Source: Seminavis robusta
Lineage: Eukaryota > Bacillariophyta > Bacillariophyceae > Naviculales > Naviculaceae
Assembly (NCBI GenBank): GCA_903772945.1
Contig: CAICTM010000746.1
Location: 1 to 50,377, forward strand
DNA length: 50,377 nucleotides
Reading direction: 5' to 3'
Shown here: positions 1-11,679 of the stretch, in pieces
Layout of the letters: every line of letters begins with the position of its first letter
Numbering within the stretch: the stretch's first letter is position 1
The notes under the pieces: model-generated
Told to the model about the DNA's origin: nothing
Seen by the model: the letters and a program-made list of their open reading frames with translations, nothing else
Database searches by the model: none
Made by a program: the position numbers and the translations under genes

Positions 1-1
1 C

Positions 2-586
2 ACCTCTAGGGGCAGTGAAAGCGAAGAGCCCGAAATTGTGGACAACGGCTGGCCCTTCAATCCAGAAACAGACGATCCCAACTTTCCTGGCGCTTATGCC
101 CGCACTGATTCCGAGCTTGTTATCAATGTTCGATATGATCTTTACCCCGAGGAAACGACGGTTCAATGGCAGGAGCTTTCTCTTGACGGCAGCGTCCTCG
201 CCATTGATGCTTGGGAAACAGTCGACGTTCGCAGCAGTAGTACTGGCGCCTCCTTACTGGACCAGGAGATCACTTCCTACACACAGCAGACGAACGCGAG
301 TTCACTCTATCGGCTTCGAATTACGGACACCTTGCATGATGGGACTTGCTGCTTCTTCGGCAACGGATACTCCACCATCACAGATACCTCTGCTGTACTT
401 TGGCATGGTCGGGGCGACTTTGGGGTCATGCAAGAAGCTTACGTTTTCGTAAACGAGCAGGGGATGGCCAAATCGGTAGTGCCGGTGCATATTCCCGGAG
501 TGGGTGATCTCGTCGTTCTTGAGCGTGATAGTGACGAAAGCTCAGGTGGGTCCGCAACAGCAATCCTGGTGAACCAAGAAGCATGA
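2..586 (+). CDS. Secreted-type protein, C-terminal part (gene cut by left edge)
   Basis: The reading frame is open from the left edge to a TGA at 584-586, so about 194 residues of the C-terminus are present and the start lies outside the window. The segment is acidic and beta-rich, with hydrophobic residues alternating with polar ones. A central stretch reads ITDTLHDGTCCFFGNGYSTI, which resembles the 'DS.GDG.CC..G.GY' module I know from extracellular repeat proteins of diatoms and some bacteria; the paired Cys and the Gly/Asp pattern suggest a small disulfide- or calcium-stabilised beta fold. No membrane segment or GPI-like tail is visible, and the end (ILVNQEA) is polar. The function cannot be given. 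The codon GTG at 38 is not a credible start because the frame continues upstream of it. Confidence 0.65.
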   Translation, partial: TSRGSESEEPEIVDNGWPFNPETDDPNFPGAYARTDSELVINVRYDLYPEETTVQWQELSLDGSVLAIDAWETVDVRSSSTGASLLDQEITSYTQQTNASSLYRLRITDTLHDGTCCFFGNGYSTITDTSAVLWHGRGDFGVMQEAYVFVNEQGMAKSVVPVHIPGVGDLVVLERDSDESSGGSATAILVNQEA

Positions 587-1838
587 GAAGCTTTGCATTG
601 CTATTGATGTATGTTGACAAATTCATGAGTGACGAGTCGTGATGCTGTCGAGGTCCGGGCAACCGCGGGGAAGTTTCATTGGGAAGGCACATAGACTTAC
701 TAACATGTTGTAGAGGGGCAGCTGCTATGGCTTCATGACTTCGACCGATCTGGCTGTGCCTACTTCGAATTAGTCGTAAGCCGTCGCGTGAGATGAAGAT
801 CAGGATTTGCATCGATGAACTATGGAGTGGTCGTCCTTGGGCCCGCATGAGGTCGTTCTCGGGTCTGGGCTGCATGCATGCCCCAGTCCTTCAGCGAAAC
901 TTCGAGGGCCGGACGGTCAGATAACTTTTCCAACAAGCCGCTTGTAGTTGGCTGAGAGTTTGGCTGGCTGCCTGTTGTGCATGAAGGTCGTCGGTTTCTA
1001 CGTTATTGGCTGCTTCCGACAGTAGTACATAAAGCTTCTGCCTGCTAGTACCATCTGAAAGCGGCATGGATTCTCGGTGGAACCCTCGGTTGCCAACCAG
1101 CCACTGAAGAAGCACGATAACGAAGTTCTAGTGGCTAGGTTGTCTTCAATCTTCAATCATTAGCTCACGAGCTTACGATGTACCGAGCGACACTACGGTA
1201 AAACGACGCAACAACCATCCAGATGCCAGCAGGAGAGGAGCACCCATTCTTCTTCGAAGCCCATAGCTTCAGTTCTACTCGATTGTAATTGCCACATCGC
1301 CAAAGTTCAGTATTTGGGCCATAATACTTGACTCGGGGATCTCAATGGAAGCATGCCGCTGGCTGCCTGAGCTGGAGAGCTCTCTGCACTGTGCAACCGA
1401 AAGTTTAAGTGCTTCTGCGTCATGGGAGAGCTCTTTAAAAAGTCTTCGTGGCTTCTTTTGTTTTTTTAAAGAAGAAGGGTGCAGCGCTGGGTGTCTGCGT
1501 GTCTTCTGCCTGTTCCAGAGCCATTCAGACGAGCAGACAAAAAAACTACTACCGGTAACCGGCAGCATTCTTTCGCAACCACCTTTGCTTCGTCAGAGAT
1601 CCTTAGTTAGGTTGCCCTCGAGCAGTCTTCGTTGAAGCTAAGGCTTCTACATAGTAGAGCTATTAGTCTGGCTACTAGCTAGGAAACATCTCCATGTGGC
1701 AACGCCAACTAGTACAGTATCACTAGATCTTCTTCCCAATAGAACAAAAGCAGTTTTGCCTCAATCCAAGACCAGCCAATTGGACGAGGCAATGCATTCC
1801 ATGTTTGGATCTGATGCTAGAAGTCTATGGAATTTGCC
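587..1838. other. Intergenic, no gene seen
   Basis: Short open frames occur on both strands, but none has a coding-like composition, an ATG in good context or a recognisable motif. A purine-rich, T-rich patch lies near 1430-1500. No RNA gene or repeat was recognised. Confidence 0.5.
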
Positions 1839-1839
1839 A

Positions 1840-1892
1840 TTCTATAGAATCAGAGACCATTCTATAGAATCAGCGGTTTTCATTCTATAGAA
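1840..1892. repeat. Three TTCTATAGAA palindromes (left cluster)
   Basis: Perfect copies of the 10-bp palindrome TTCTATAGAA lie at 1840-1849, 1860-1869 and 1883-1892. Two are followed by TCAG, the same extension seen in the larger cluster at 2610-2870. The spacing is 20 and 23 bp, about two helical turns. Confidence 0.9.
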
Positions 1893-2206
1893 TGGGAAGG
1901 GCACAGAAAGGTCACAGCACCCTTCCACAGTGGCACCAGCAAGAGCAACAAACAACAACAGCAGCAACACATGGCGTTGTGCCACAGCCTCGTCAGTTGA
2001 TAGTGGATCAATCCATCGCTACTACTGCTACTGCTACATGTACTACTACTGCTACTGCTACTACAGTCGTATTGCAATAAGGTAAGTCTATTATCAAGTG
2101 TATTATTGAAGGCAAAGCACTGACTTCTCATAGAATTGACAACCTCATCAGTCTTCTCTCCTTCATTGACTGAATATGGAGCTTGACCGACAATAGTGCA
2201 GATTCA

Positions 2207-2391
2207 AAAGCCATCCCTCATTTATTTCTATGGACTGAGGGAAGGCAGTCAGATCTCGGCGAGTTGTTCTTGAATTATTCGAATGGGATCGTTGCACCTC
2301 TTCTATCAAGCCTCACTCAAGCCGACCGTCTCCGGTGCAGAACTGAAAGCCATCCCTCATTGAATTCTATGGACCATGGGATGGCAGTCAG
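2207..2391. repeat. Direct repeat pair of about 46 bp
   Basis: Positions 2207-2252 and 2345-2391 share the run AAAGCCATCCCTCATT, then TCTATGGAC, then GGCAGTCAG, with a few substitutions between them. The copies sit between the two TTCTATAGAA clusters and are 138 bp apart. The TCTATGGA in each copy is itself close to the palindrome half-site. Confidence 0.8.
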
Positions 2392-2609
2392 TTCTTGGCC
2401 ACTGACATTCAAGTTGGTGGAATTTGAAGAGCAACAATCAACCATCAACCATTGTCCACGATCGATCGATCTGGATAACAAGGAGAGAGGAGAGTCAAGT
2501 CTGTGGATTGATGCATGCCCTATCACCAGCCTCAATGTCGTCCAATGGCAACAACAGTACTACCGGTAGTATCACAGAGCAACAACATTCTACAGATTTT
2601 CATGTTTCA

Positions 2610-2870
2610 TTCTATAGAATCAGAAAAATTGAAGATGATTCTATAGAATCAAGAGAAAATTTAATTGATTCTATAGAATATGATGTGTGATTCTATAGAA
2701 TATGATGTGTGATTCTATAGAATAAGATTTCTACAGATTCTCACATACTTTGATTCTATAGATTGATCTGATTCTATAGAATTCTAGTATACCTCTCTCA
2801 AGTATTCTATAGAATCAGACCATTCTACAGATTTTTTTTCCATTCTATAGAATCAGATGATTCTATAGAC
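2610..2870. repeat. Array of TTCTATAGAA palindromes
   Basis: Eight perfect copies start at 2610, 2639, 2669, 2691, 2713, 2772, 2805 and 2843. Near-perfect copies lie at 2754 (ending GAT) and 2861 (ending GAC). Intervals are mostly 21-40 bp. Most copies are followed by TC, TATG or TCAGA. Single half-site variants (TTCTACAGAT) lie between them, at about 2589, 2730 and 2824. The spacers differ in sequence, so this is not a simple tandem satellite. No gene overlaps it. Confidence 0.9.
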
Positions 2871-4158
2871 TTCTAGTAACAGATCCTTTCCTTCTTGTAG
2901 CACCAACCTATTGCCAACTTTCGACTTGGTGCACTCTGATGATCAGATCATCTTCAATTGCCAACAATCAACAAAGTCATGGACAGCTGGCCGCATCAGC
3001 TCTGAGCTCTGAAGCCTCCTCAGAACAGATCCGATTTACAGTGGTCATGGATTCTTCTTTTAGAGTACTGTACTTACTTCACTGAGAAGAAGGAAGAATG
3101 GTCGATTCGTTGAGGTGGCTTTGGAGGCGTTCCTAGGAGTATAATACGAATCGATGAGACATAATACCATGATGCCGACCCCAAGCCTAAGGGAAACTGG
3201 AAAATAAGATAGATACTAAAGATATATATATACGTAAACTATCCCTTAAAACTGGAATTGGATACTCATGTGGACTTGCCTCCGACGTCAGCGAACTTCA
3301 TGTGCGACGTGCCACAAAACCAGCGGTCCTCTTTTACTTGGTATTATTTTATTATTTTAAATAGTCTACTACAATGTACTAGACTAGTACCGGTAGTGGC
3401 ATCATATTTTTTTCGGGACTCCGAGTCAGTACTGTACGCAGTAGCTAGTGGTACGCCCGGTACGCAGTACGGTAAGCATGGAGCCCTTGTGCCTTGTGCA
3501 CCCTTTACGGTTTACGGTAGTACCAGTAGAGTCCGACGACACTGGGAGATTCTTTTCTTTTAAATCTGAATGGCTCATCATTTGAACGAAACAGCTGACA
3601 AAACCGACCTCATTGAATTGAATGCGATCCTCAAAATTGCTTTTAGTAGCTCTTTTAGTGCTCTTCTTCTCTCTTTTCTTCTTCCTTCGAAAAGGGCTTC
3701 TTATAGGAGGGATTCTGTCAGCAGAATTCTTTTGATAGAAAACCGGGACTAAGTACAGAATGCTTTACAGTCGGACTGTGATGGTGGAACTGGGGAGAGC
3801 AGTTTGGTCGTCATTGACAAAAACCATAAATTCTACGCTCAGTCGGAACCTTCCTGTACGATCCTTTGTTTGGATGGTCAACGGCTACCCAAGAATTGCT
3901 TGGTACAGTACCGTGGCATAGCTGGAATATTGCACACAAGCTCCGCCCAGCTGGCTTCGCATAGTCTTCGCATTGAACACTGACTCATTCACGGTGCTGG
4001 TATCACAAGGCACAACGTAGGTACCGTACGGAAGCCACTGATCCGAACCCTCCGTTCTATTTATTTTCTTATTTTCTTTGCTCCTCACAATTCAAACAAA
4101 ACAAAGATTCTACCGGTACATGTACCTCTTCTTTCGCCACAACTGAGTTCAAGTCACC
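2871..4158. other. Intergenic region upstream of the 4159 gene
   Basis: No gene was recognised. The stretch holds AT-rich sequence near 3210-3245, TACCGGTA-type palindromes at about 3388 and 4111, and a T-rich tract (4050-4080) that may belong to the promoter or leader of the gene starting at 4159. Confidence 0.5.
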
Positions 4159-4800
4159 ATGGAACCTTTACGTCAAGCCACTGCGCTCAATGAGCAAGGC
4201 ATTCACCTGGTTACATCTGGCCAACCCAATGAGGCGCTCAGGTGCTTCAAGTCTGGATTGGCTCTGCTAGCCACCGTTGCTGCTTCAGAGGAAGCTCCTG
4301 TCATTTCCCCACCTGCCAAATTCGGAGGCACGACGGCAAGTGCCAACACCAGCATTGTGGTGAAAGCCACGGACAAGGATGTATTCTTTGAGATCTCCTC
4401 AGTGGAATCACATCATGGTGTGATCCATCCTTCCACTGACCACCTGTCTCTCTACAGTGCGGCTCTGATCTTCAACTGTGCCATTGCATTGGAGCGCAAA
4501 GCCAGCAGCTGCAGCGACCTTGCTGTCGCCTACAAGGTATCTGACAAGGCTCGTCGTCTCTTGGAGCGATCCTTGCAACTGTTGGGCATGATCCATCAAG
4601 CAAGGCAATTCAACTGCAGTGAAGCCATTACCCATGTGGTGCGCAGACTAGCCTCGCACTTTCACAGGATGGGTGACTATGTCTCTGTGATGAGGTTACT
4701 GGACGGTCTGATGCAGTTGGGGATTGCTTCAGCAATTGTTCTAACGTCCGACGGTGACGATGCTGATGATAAGGGATCCGCACACGCGCCAGTTGCATGA
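4159..4800 (+). CDS. Small helical-repeat (TPR-like) protein
   Basis: Single exon, 213 residues, starting at an ATG in a good eukaryotic context (ACCATGG). The N-terminus (ALNEQGIHLVTSGQPNEALR) and a C-terminal segment (RRLASHFHRMGDYVSVMRLL) have the small/large residue pattern of TPR helix pairs, with the typical G-[DQ]-x(2-4)-A turn. Between them is a Ser/Thr-rich linker and a helix pair containing SAALIFNCAIALERK and KARRLLERSLQLL. The same order of blocks occurs in the gene at 42632-43318, so the two are distant members of one family. I recall such proteins as an expanded diatom family without a known function. The extreme C-terminus is acidic and likely disordered. The protein is probably a cytosolic or nuclear interaction scaffold; no catalytic motif is seen. 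Confidence 0.75.
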   Translation: MEPLRQATALNEQGIHLVTSGQPNEALRCFKSGLALLATVAASEEAPVISPPAKFGGTTASANTSIVVKATDKDVFFEISSVESHHGVIHPSTDHLSLYSAALIFNCAIALERKASSCSDLAVAYKVSDKARRLLERSLQLLGMIHQARQFNCSEAITHVVRRLASHFHRMGDYVSVMRLLDGLMQLGIASAIVLTSDGDDADDKGSAHAPVA

Positions 4801-5906
4801 GGCAGGCAAACGAGCAAGTGAACTTTGACGGACTCGACCCTCCTGACGAGTGCTTGCCATTGCTTCCTGGCTTGCCAACATGCACGAAAGCCACAGCTGG
4901 GCACTGGCCAAAAGTTGCTGTTGCTGCTGCTGCCCAACATTTGCACATTCATAACCATTTTTGACATGCTAGCTAGCGACCTCATGACAAGCAGTACTGC
5001 TAATGTTAATTCTAACTGCGACAAAGAATGTATCATTGTAGGTCTACAACACCACCCAGGCAACAACCATAGCAAATCAAGCAACAACACGTGGCTGGGA
5101 GCTAGATTGGTAGCTAGCCAAATCTACTCTTACTAGTAGATGCAACGTAATCCCCTCGGGGCCTCTGTAATTTTTAAGTTAATCTGGTGATACTAGCTAG
5201 ACGTCTAGCTAGAGAGAGCTAGCCAGATAGATTTAACTATCATTAAAAAAGAACAAAAGAACCCACTAGTGAAAGGCTGGGTTTTTGATTGGACATACAT
5301 GCATTTGCACCAAAACCAGTTGTTGACGTACATGTACCACCGCCAGTTGAGCGGTGGGCGGCATCGGCCACGCTTCTCTCCATCCTGAAGGAAAGTCCTG
5401 GGCTGAAAGCAAGCTTCTCTTGTTCTCTGGAATATAACGGGGTTTTTAGAGTAGGGAAATAAATTATTGATGGCAAAGCCACTGCGCCAAAAGTCAGTCC
5501 GCGAGTGACGGATGAAGCGAAAGACACCTGTGCGGACTGACACCTGGCCAACTAACCAACCACAGCCGAGTGGCTCGGGCGGATTTACTCCATGAGCTAC
5601 AAGCCTCTTTCCCAGGCGCAGAAAGCAAGCAACCAAGGACGGCAAGCGATTTTTTGAGACCCAATTCTAGCTAGCATGTACAGCAACCGGAATGCTATAT
5701 GAACCCCAACCCAACAACGGTTCCTTTGAAAAGCAATGGAATAACTACAGTGTGCAGTCTAAAGTTTACAGAAATAACATACTCTTCCAAATAACAGCAG
5801 TCTAGGGTCCAAGGCAGCAACAACGTTTTGTTGCGCCTGATTCTTCACACAAACGTAGCCACAAGCACCTTTGCCATGTCTGACCAGCCATTCATTCGCT
5901 TCACAC
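4801..5906. other. Intergenic, no gene seen
   Basis: The stretch contains CTAGCTAG-type palindromes at about 4970 and 5195-5225, and a GCTGTTGCTGCTGCTG run near 4916-4935. Overlapping open frames at 5205-5645 look like chance frames: composition is not coding-like and no motif or ATG context supports them. Part of the right end is presumably the 3' untranslated region of the minus-strand gene ending at 5907. Confidence 0.5.
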
Positions 5907-8900
5907 CTAATCCAGGTCCGCAGCAATGTCCAGATCTGTGGCGGAAGAAGTTGGTGCATCAGTTAACCCTGGATGCCGCATGTCGCTGTGATCATCGTAG
6001 TCGTCATGATCGTCGAGGGAATTCGACTTTTCTTCCTTGATGGTCTTCTCGGCTGGATCACGGTCCTTGTTGCTCTTCATTCTGGCCTTGGCCATTTGAA
6101 GAATTAGAGCACGCCGTGAGCTCCGATCGGCTGGATTGGAAGAGTTGTCAGTCCAAACAGAGGACCCGGAAATCACCGAAGTCAAAGCCTCGGAATTGCC
6201 AGACTCCCACGTTGACGCGCTACCGTCGTCTCCACGTGGACCGCCGCGGTTTCCACTATGGTTTCTATGATATCCATTATCCGGCGAAAACGCATAGTGG
6301 GGTGGGGACTTGGCAGGACTTCCTTCTGTTTCGACCGAGTTGTTTGTACGAATTTCGTTATTGCTGGCATTCAGCCGCCTTCGAGCTCTGAGCAAAACCA
6401 AAGGAATTAGTTTGTACAAGTCACACCCACACTTCAATCCAGTAAGGCAATATACTTACTGTTCATGTCTCCTTTGACGATTTCTTTTCAACAGCTCTTG
6501 AGCACCTCTCATGGCAGAGGAATGAGAATATTCACTGACGGAGTTTTGACTGCTGGCTTGACTCGATGGACTTGTCACGCTGACATTGCCATTGTGAGGG
6601 GCGCCACCCTTCTTGCGACCCAAGCGACGCAGGTGATCAATCTTGATCGGCGAGGGACTGTCATCTTCGTGTCCGCGAAAGTACTCGGCACTGGAAGATT
6701 CCTGAACCTCAAGCCTCGAATGGCCTTCTTCGTCGTCGTAGTATCCTGGGCTACCGGGATTGGCATGCTGGTAGTCATCTGGTGGATAATCGTCGGGATG
6801 GCGCCCAATGTGCCCCGAAGGATCAAAGGACGAGGATGCTGGTTCGTAATCATCTTCCTCTTCTCCAACCGAAGGAGCATTGAAAAATTCGTGATCTTGA
6901 CTGCCAGGTTGCTCTTTGAGGCCATCAGGAGTCATTACCTCTGGTGTATCATAGTATTGATCATCTCTCGATTGTTCTGGGTGATGATCTTGATAGTACT
7001 CATCCTCTTCCTTTCCGGGTGAGACCGAATAAGAGTACTGTGGAGCGGCATCCACTGGTGTGCCAGGCGTTCCATACTCGTTGGGAGGACTCACAGGTGT
7101 GTCATCATATTCATTGGGAGGACTCACAGGTGTGCCAGCATAGTCATTAGGAGAAGCTGGAGTACCATAGTCTGGAGGAGAAGCTGGAATACTATAGTCG
7201 GGCGAACCAAAAGAAGGTGCATCATGGCGAGAAGGACTGCGAGCTTCTGGAGAATACTGGCTCTCGGCGTTCGAGTCTTCCAGGGCATCTGGATGAGAAT
7301 AATAACTCGCCGAGTTGGGATTCTGACTCGTTCCCTCGCTCACTGCCACGCTATCGTCTGGCTCCGGTTCCTGCGGCAAGTGCTCGGGTGGATCCATTCC
7401 CTGATGATGAAGGTTAGATCCTGGGGGACCTGCCTTTCGTGGCGTGTCCATTGCTTCATCCATTCTGTTGTTGCAAAAAGCAAAGTCACAATAGAAATTA
7501 GATACCGGCATCAGCTTGGTAAGGTAAGCGAACAACTACGAGAACAAAACAAATAACACTTACGGCGCCATCTGCGTGTCATCATCTGGTTCCAATGTCA
7601 CAGTGGGCGAATGGTGACTTTGCTCGTCCTCTTGTTGATGAGCCTGATACTGCTGTACGGGGTCAATGGGTGTCTGAGGAGACCCTTGTGAGTAATGCGA
7701 TGGAGAGTTTTGATGATATGGCGGTTGTTGCGGTGATGGCGGCTGCTGGTAGTGATGACCATTTTGTTGTGAATCGGGATAGGGTGATTGATGAGGATGA
7801 GGGGGCGGCGTTCCTCCGTGGTGAGGGTGGTGAAGATGATGCGGGTAGGGTGACATGTGAGGGTCGGCCATGGACGCCGAATTGTGTTGCGCCGCCGCCA
7901 TGTCGTACTCAGAGGAAAATCCTGGTTGCGGCGACGGTTGTGGTCCGCCTGCATAATGATGATGGTCTGGTGGCCCAACAGGTGGCCTCGGTGACATGAA
8001 ATATCCAGCATCCTCCGGACCGCCTGGAGTGTGTGGTGGCGGCGGAGGAGGATTGTGATGTGGATTTGTACTGTACGGATGATGATGTGGGTGATGCGGC
8101 GGTGGCGGTACACCCACCGCTGCGTGCTCATCATAAGGAGGATTCTGGTTGGGGTCCGCTCCATGCATAGTATACGGCGGTTGTTGCGGCGGCGGAGGTG
8201 GCTGGTGCTGATCATATCGATCCAATGGCGTCGCCCCGACCATCAACTGTTGTGCCGGTGGTGCCATGGGATCTCTTGCCACTGGCGTGACTGGTCCACC
8301 GTTTGCCATTTCGTACTCTTGTGCCAGTAGAACAGCACGATGACGAGCTTCCAAAAAGTGTGGAGGTAGTACCTTGGTCCATGCTTGAGGCTGCAGAATG
8401 TATTGTGGCAATGCCCGACAAGGACCCAAGTGATACAATTTCAAGTCATGGAAATCTCGCTCGGTCAAATCGTACACGGATTCGACATCTTGTACTGCCA
8501 CCACACTGGTCAATCCAGGGATTGGGTTGCCTTCGGCATCTTCCGACTCTGCTTCCAGCTTGTATAGTTCTTCGGGTGTCAAACTGGGCGACAAGAATGC
8601 GAGCATGTAAATGGGATTTCCATCAAAATCGGCTTGATAAAAGACATCTTCTTCGGTATTGATGGGTCCACCGGAAAAGAAGCAGAATTTGTCCACCAAC
8701 GTCCATTCCTCGGGATCTTGAATGAGTACTTCCGGAGCGGCATCGCATTGTGTAGGATAATCGGTTTCGAGCAGGACCAGAGTGTCGCGTGTCAATGGTT
8801 CGACATCAATGGGTCGTACCATTCCAACAGCCGCCGCCAGAAGAAAATAGTAGCCTCCTTGTGGATGGATTCGTTGTTTGGAGTCTGGAATGCATGCAAG

Positions 8901-9968
8901 CAAATGCACAGATCATCAAGTCAGTTGAGACAATTCATTCAATGCAGCAAATCACACACTGTATACATCAAATTCATAAATCAATCAATACTCACGAAAG
9001 AACGGAATCCCATCTGGAACTGGTTTGTTGGAAAAGTGACAATACTTGGAGATGCGTCTCCATCCACTCGAGAGCAATAACTCATCGGGCAATCGACTGA
9101 ATTGGTTGGGATACGTCTGTTCGACCCTCCTCAAGTCTTCATCGCAAATGGTGGGACATCCCTTGAGTTTCATGGCAGCCGCCAGCATGAGTACGACATT
9201 CCCCGTGAGCGTCAATCCTTCGTAATGTTGAGTGTTCTTGCCAATGCCCGCCTTGGTAAAGTAACATCGTTTGGCAAAACTACTGGCGAGTGGCTTGGAG
9301 AGTAACTGTTGGGGTCCTTGTCCCATACTAATACTGGTATCCATAGTTTTGGAATCGTCATCTTCCGATTGTCCTGTCGTTGAGGAAGGATCGTCTTCCT
9401 TGTTCCGTCTTCGTTTGCTTTTACTACTGCGATGGCGACTGCTGCGTCCAACTTCACTGGACTCATAGTCGGATTGGGATAGATAGGAGGAATCGGTGTG
9501 TATTTCCTTTGTTTTCTTGTTGGGTGCCGTGGAACTGGCTACGGTGGATCCATTGACAGTGGAAGCATTGTAATCCGTGTCGAGTGTTTGTTCATCTTCT
9601 GAAATGGTTCTGGAATCATCCGAGTTGTAGTCTTCACTGTAAAAGGAAGCGGATCGGTTTTCTCTCATTTTTCGATTGTGTCGATGATTGCTTCCTCCTT
9701 GAGTGTCAAAGTAGGGTCCACAGACCGTGTCAATCAAGTGTGCGGCGGGATGATCCTGTTCTTCTAGCTTCTTGACACTGATTTTGAGGCTTTCGTGGAC
9801 ATCTCCAAAGACTTTTTTGGCTCGTTCCGTGGCAGATTCGGCAGCTTGTGCGGCACTGGTCTTGCTGCCTTTACTCTTTTTGCCAGAGGAGCCAGAAGAG
9901 ACACAGCCGGCTCCTTTGCTAGTTGTGCCCGTTTGAAAGGCAGACGTTAGAGAGGATGTGTTGCCCAT
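5907..9968 (-). CDS. Large low-complexity protein, predicted N-myristoylated
   Basis: Four exons (9968-8996, 8884-7564, 7464-6460, 6387-5907) joined by GT-AG introns of 111, 99 and 72 nt; phases agree and the total is 3780 nt, or 1259 residues. The first in-frame ATG gives MGNTSS, a good N-myristoylation signal. Residues 1-210 are Ser/Lys/Asp-rich and disordered. About 220-480 is the only globular-looking part (KRCYFTKAGIGKN, then LTLTGNVVLMLAAAMKLKG and YYFLLAAAVGM); the first intron falls inside it, and the spliced sequence reads through smoothly (PFF-H-SKQ). The middle is His/Pro/Gln-rich. The third exon encodes short tandem Pro/Tyr repeats (SPPNEY type), and the end is Arg/Asp-rich. I do not recognise the family. 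The protein is probably anchored to the inner face of a membrane and acts as a scaffold. Confidence 0.8.
7073..7195 (-). repeat. Coding tandem repeat, SPPNEY/SPNDY type
   Basis: Within the third exon of the 1259-residue protein, four to five units of about 10-12 codons encode variants of 'Y-(G/D)-T-P-(V/A)-S-P-P-N-E/D-Y'. The DNA copies share GGAGGACTCACAGGTGTG on the plus strand, so recent slippage or unequal exchange is likely. Confidence 0.75.
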
Positions 9969-10845
9969 GGTGAACCGATAGATGATGTACAGTAGATTCA
10001 GTAGATTGGTTGATAAAAAGTTCGAATGTCGAATGGAGAAGGATTCTTGAGGTTGAATTGATTGAGGAGAGAGACAGAATAAGCCAACTGCAGATTGATT
10101 CGATTCACTTGACTGGTGGATGAAACTGAGCTGAGCTAGTGTTGATTGAGTTGATTGGTGCTTGTACTGCAGTTGTAGGTTTGATGTGATTTGTGGGAAT
10201 AGCTTGTTTTCGACAGATAGATAGATTCGATTCTCCTGGGAGCTCCACCAACAGCACAAGACCCAAGAGAGAACTCCACTACAGTACTGTATGAATTGTC
10301 GTGTTGGCTTGGCCCTTTGGCAGTCGGTCCAGTCCGTCAATGACAACTAACTTGCTACTTCTACACTTCTACAATCTTCACCACCGCCACCACACACAAC
10401 GATGAAACAGCAACGCAACCACCACCAAGTCCTGCTGCTTGCTTATACACTTGTCGTCGTCGTCGTCGTAAGCCGTTGCTGCTCTCATTCACCAACCAGC
10501 CACAACTACAACAACAGCAACAACAAGACAGACAAAAGATAGATAGACTCAGTTCGTAGTTGTTCTTCTATCTACTTGGCTCTCTCGTCGTCTCTTGGCT
10601 ATTGATGGACGACGGTGCATGCGAAGCACGGCGGCTTCGTGGTTTTACACAAAACCAAAGCTGGAATTTTCCTCCGAGCCCTCCCACAAGTTTGAGCCGT
10701 TGAGACCCACCGATTTTGCTCGCATAAATACAGACATGAAGATAACATTCAGTTCAAACAACCTTGATCCTTCCGAAAATGGTCGCCGGAGCGCCCGGAA
10801 ATTGGCATGTCGCATTGGCATTTATTTACGCGGCCACAAAATTCA

Positions 10846-10878
10846 GTGAGAGTCGAGTCGAGTCGAGTGACGAGTGAG
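10846..10878. repeat. (GAGTC)n microsatellite, locus 1
   Basis: Four GAGTC units in a row are followed by GACGAGTGAG. The same pentamer forms arrays at 31683-31730 and 40354-40400, always outside genes. Confidence 0.85.
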
Positions 10879-11222
10879 AACACCGTAGGGGTGGGGATAG
10901 AAGCAATTCAACCCGAGCAATGCAAACAGAATGAACCCAGACAGTTCCTCCTGTAAAGAGGGCCAAGGAAGGATCTCTCCAGCCCTCGTGGTACTCTACA
11001 AGCTAAACTTGAAGCCTAGCTAGCTACCGGTACAGTTACAGTTGTGCTCATTCTATGACGGACCAGTCCTTTGATTTTGAATTGATTCGTTGGTTGATGT
11101 CAGTGCTTCTATAGCTACTATCCGCATTGCAGAATGTCATGTCATGTACTATCATGCCAAGAAGCAAAGAGAAAGGTTCGTATAAATACAAAGCTCATGA
11201 TCTATCTTTTGAAATGGGGAAA

Positions 11223-11258
11223 CCTCGCCGCGGGGAGAAGATCCCACCCCGCGGGAGG
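11223..11258. repeat. GC-rich inverted repeat (possible hairpin)
   Basis: Left arm 11223-11235 (CCTCGCCGCGGGG) and right arm 11247-11258 (CCCCGCGGGAGG) pair over 12 bp with one bulged base and an 11-nt loop. It stands out because the surroundings are not GC-rich. It is not followed by a T-run and no gene is tied to it. Confidence 0.75.
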
Positions 11259-11679
11259 TGCATCCGGGAATCAGTCAAGCCTTCCATATTCAGTGGCAAC
11301 GAGACTCTGTGTACAGTACGATTGCTGTGGCGAAAGCAAACAAACTTTGAACCTCAAGCCAATCATGTATCGTACCGGCACACTAGCTAGTCCAACGAAG
11401 AGTCATGAGATGCACAAAAGGCGAAAACCATCGAAAAGGTGCTTCTACCGTAGCCAGAACCATAAAAGTTGGTCCTCGTTTGGTCCTCGCTTCCTCGGTA
11501 CCAGTTGTGCCCCCTCCAATGAAGCAAAATGGCACGGTAGGTTGCTCTACTTTGTATACTCATGAGTGATTAAAGCCGTCTGCACTTTGAATGGCTTGTC
11601 ATTACTATCTTGGAATGGCTGTTGAATGGTTGCTACCATATTATTCTTGCTTTTGTCGTGTCTTGGTAGAAAGCTCTAG

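Larger units (their letters stand above)
9969..11679. other. Intergenic between a minus-strand start and a minus-strand end
   Basis: The right-hand neighbour of the MGNTSS gene start is its presumed 5' leader and promoter (about 9969-10600), with a (GTC)n run near 10456-10470. A GAGTC pentamer repeat lies at 10846-10878, and a GC-rich inverted repeat at 11223-11258. No protein gene was recognised. Confidence 0.5.

Noticed and set aside
2610..2870. CRISPR-like array of regular repeats
   Set aside because: The repeat is only 10 bp, spacers are of uneven length, no cas genes are near, and the DNA is eukaryotic.
5205..5645. Possible minus-strand gene of 146 codons
   Set aside because: No domain, poor composition and no supporting neighbours; a frame of similar length overlaps it on the same strand.
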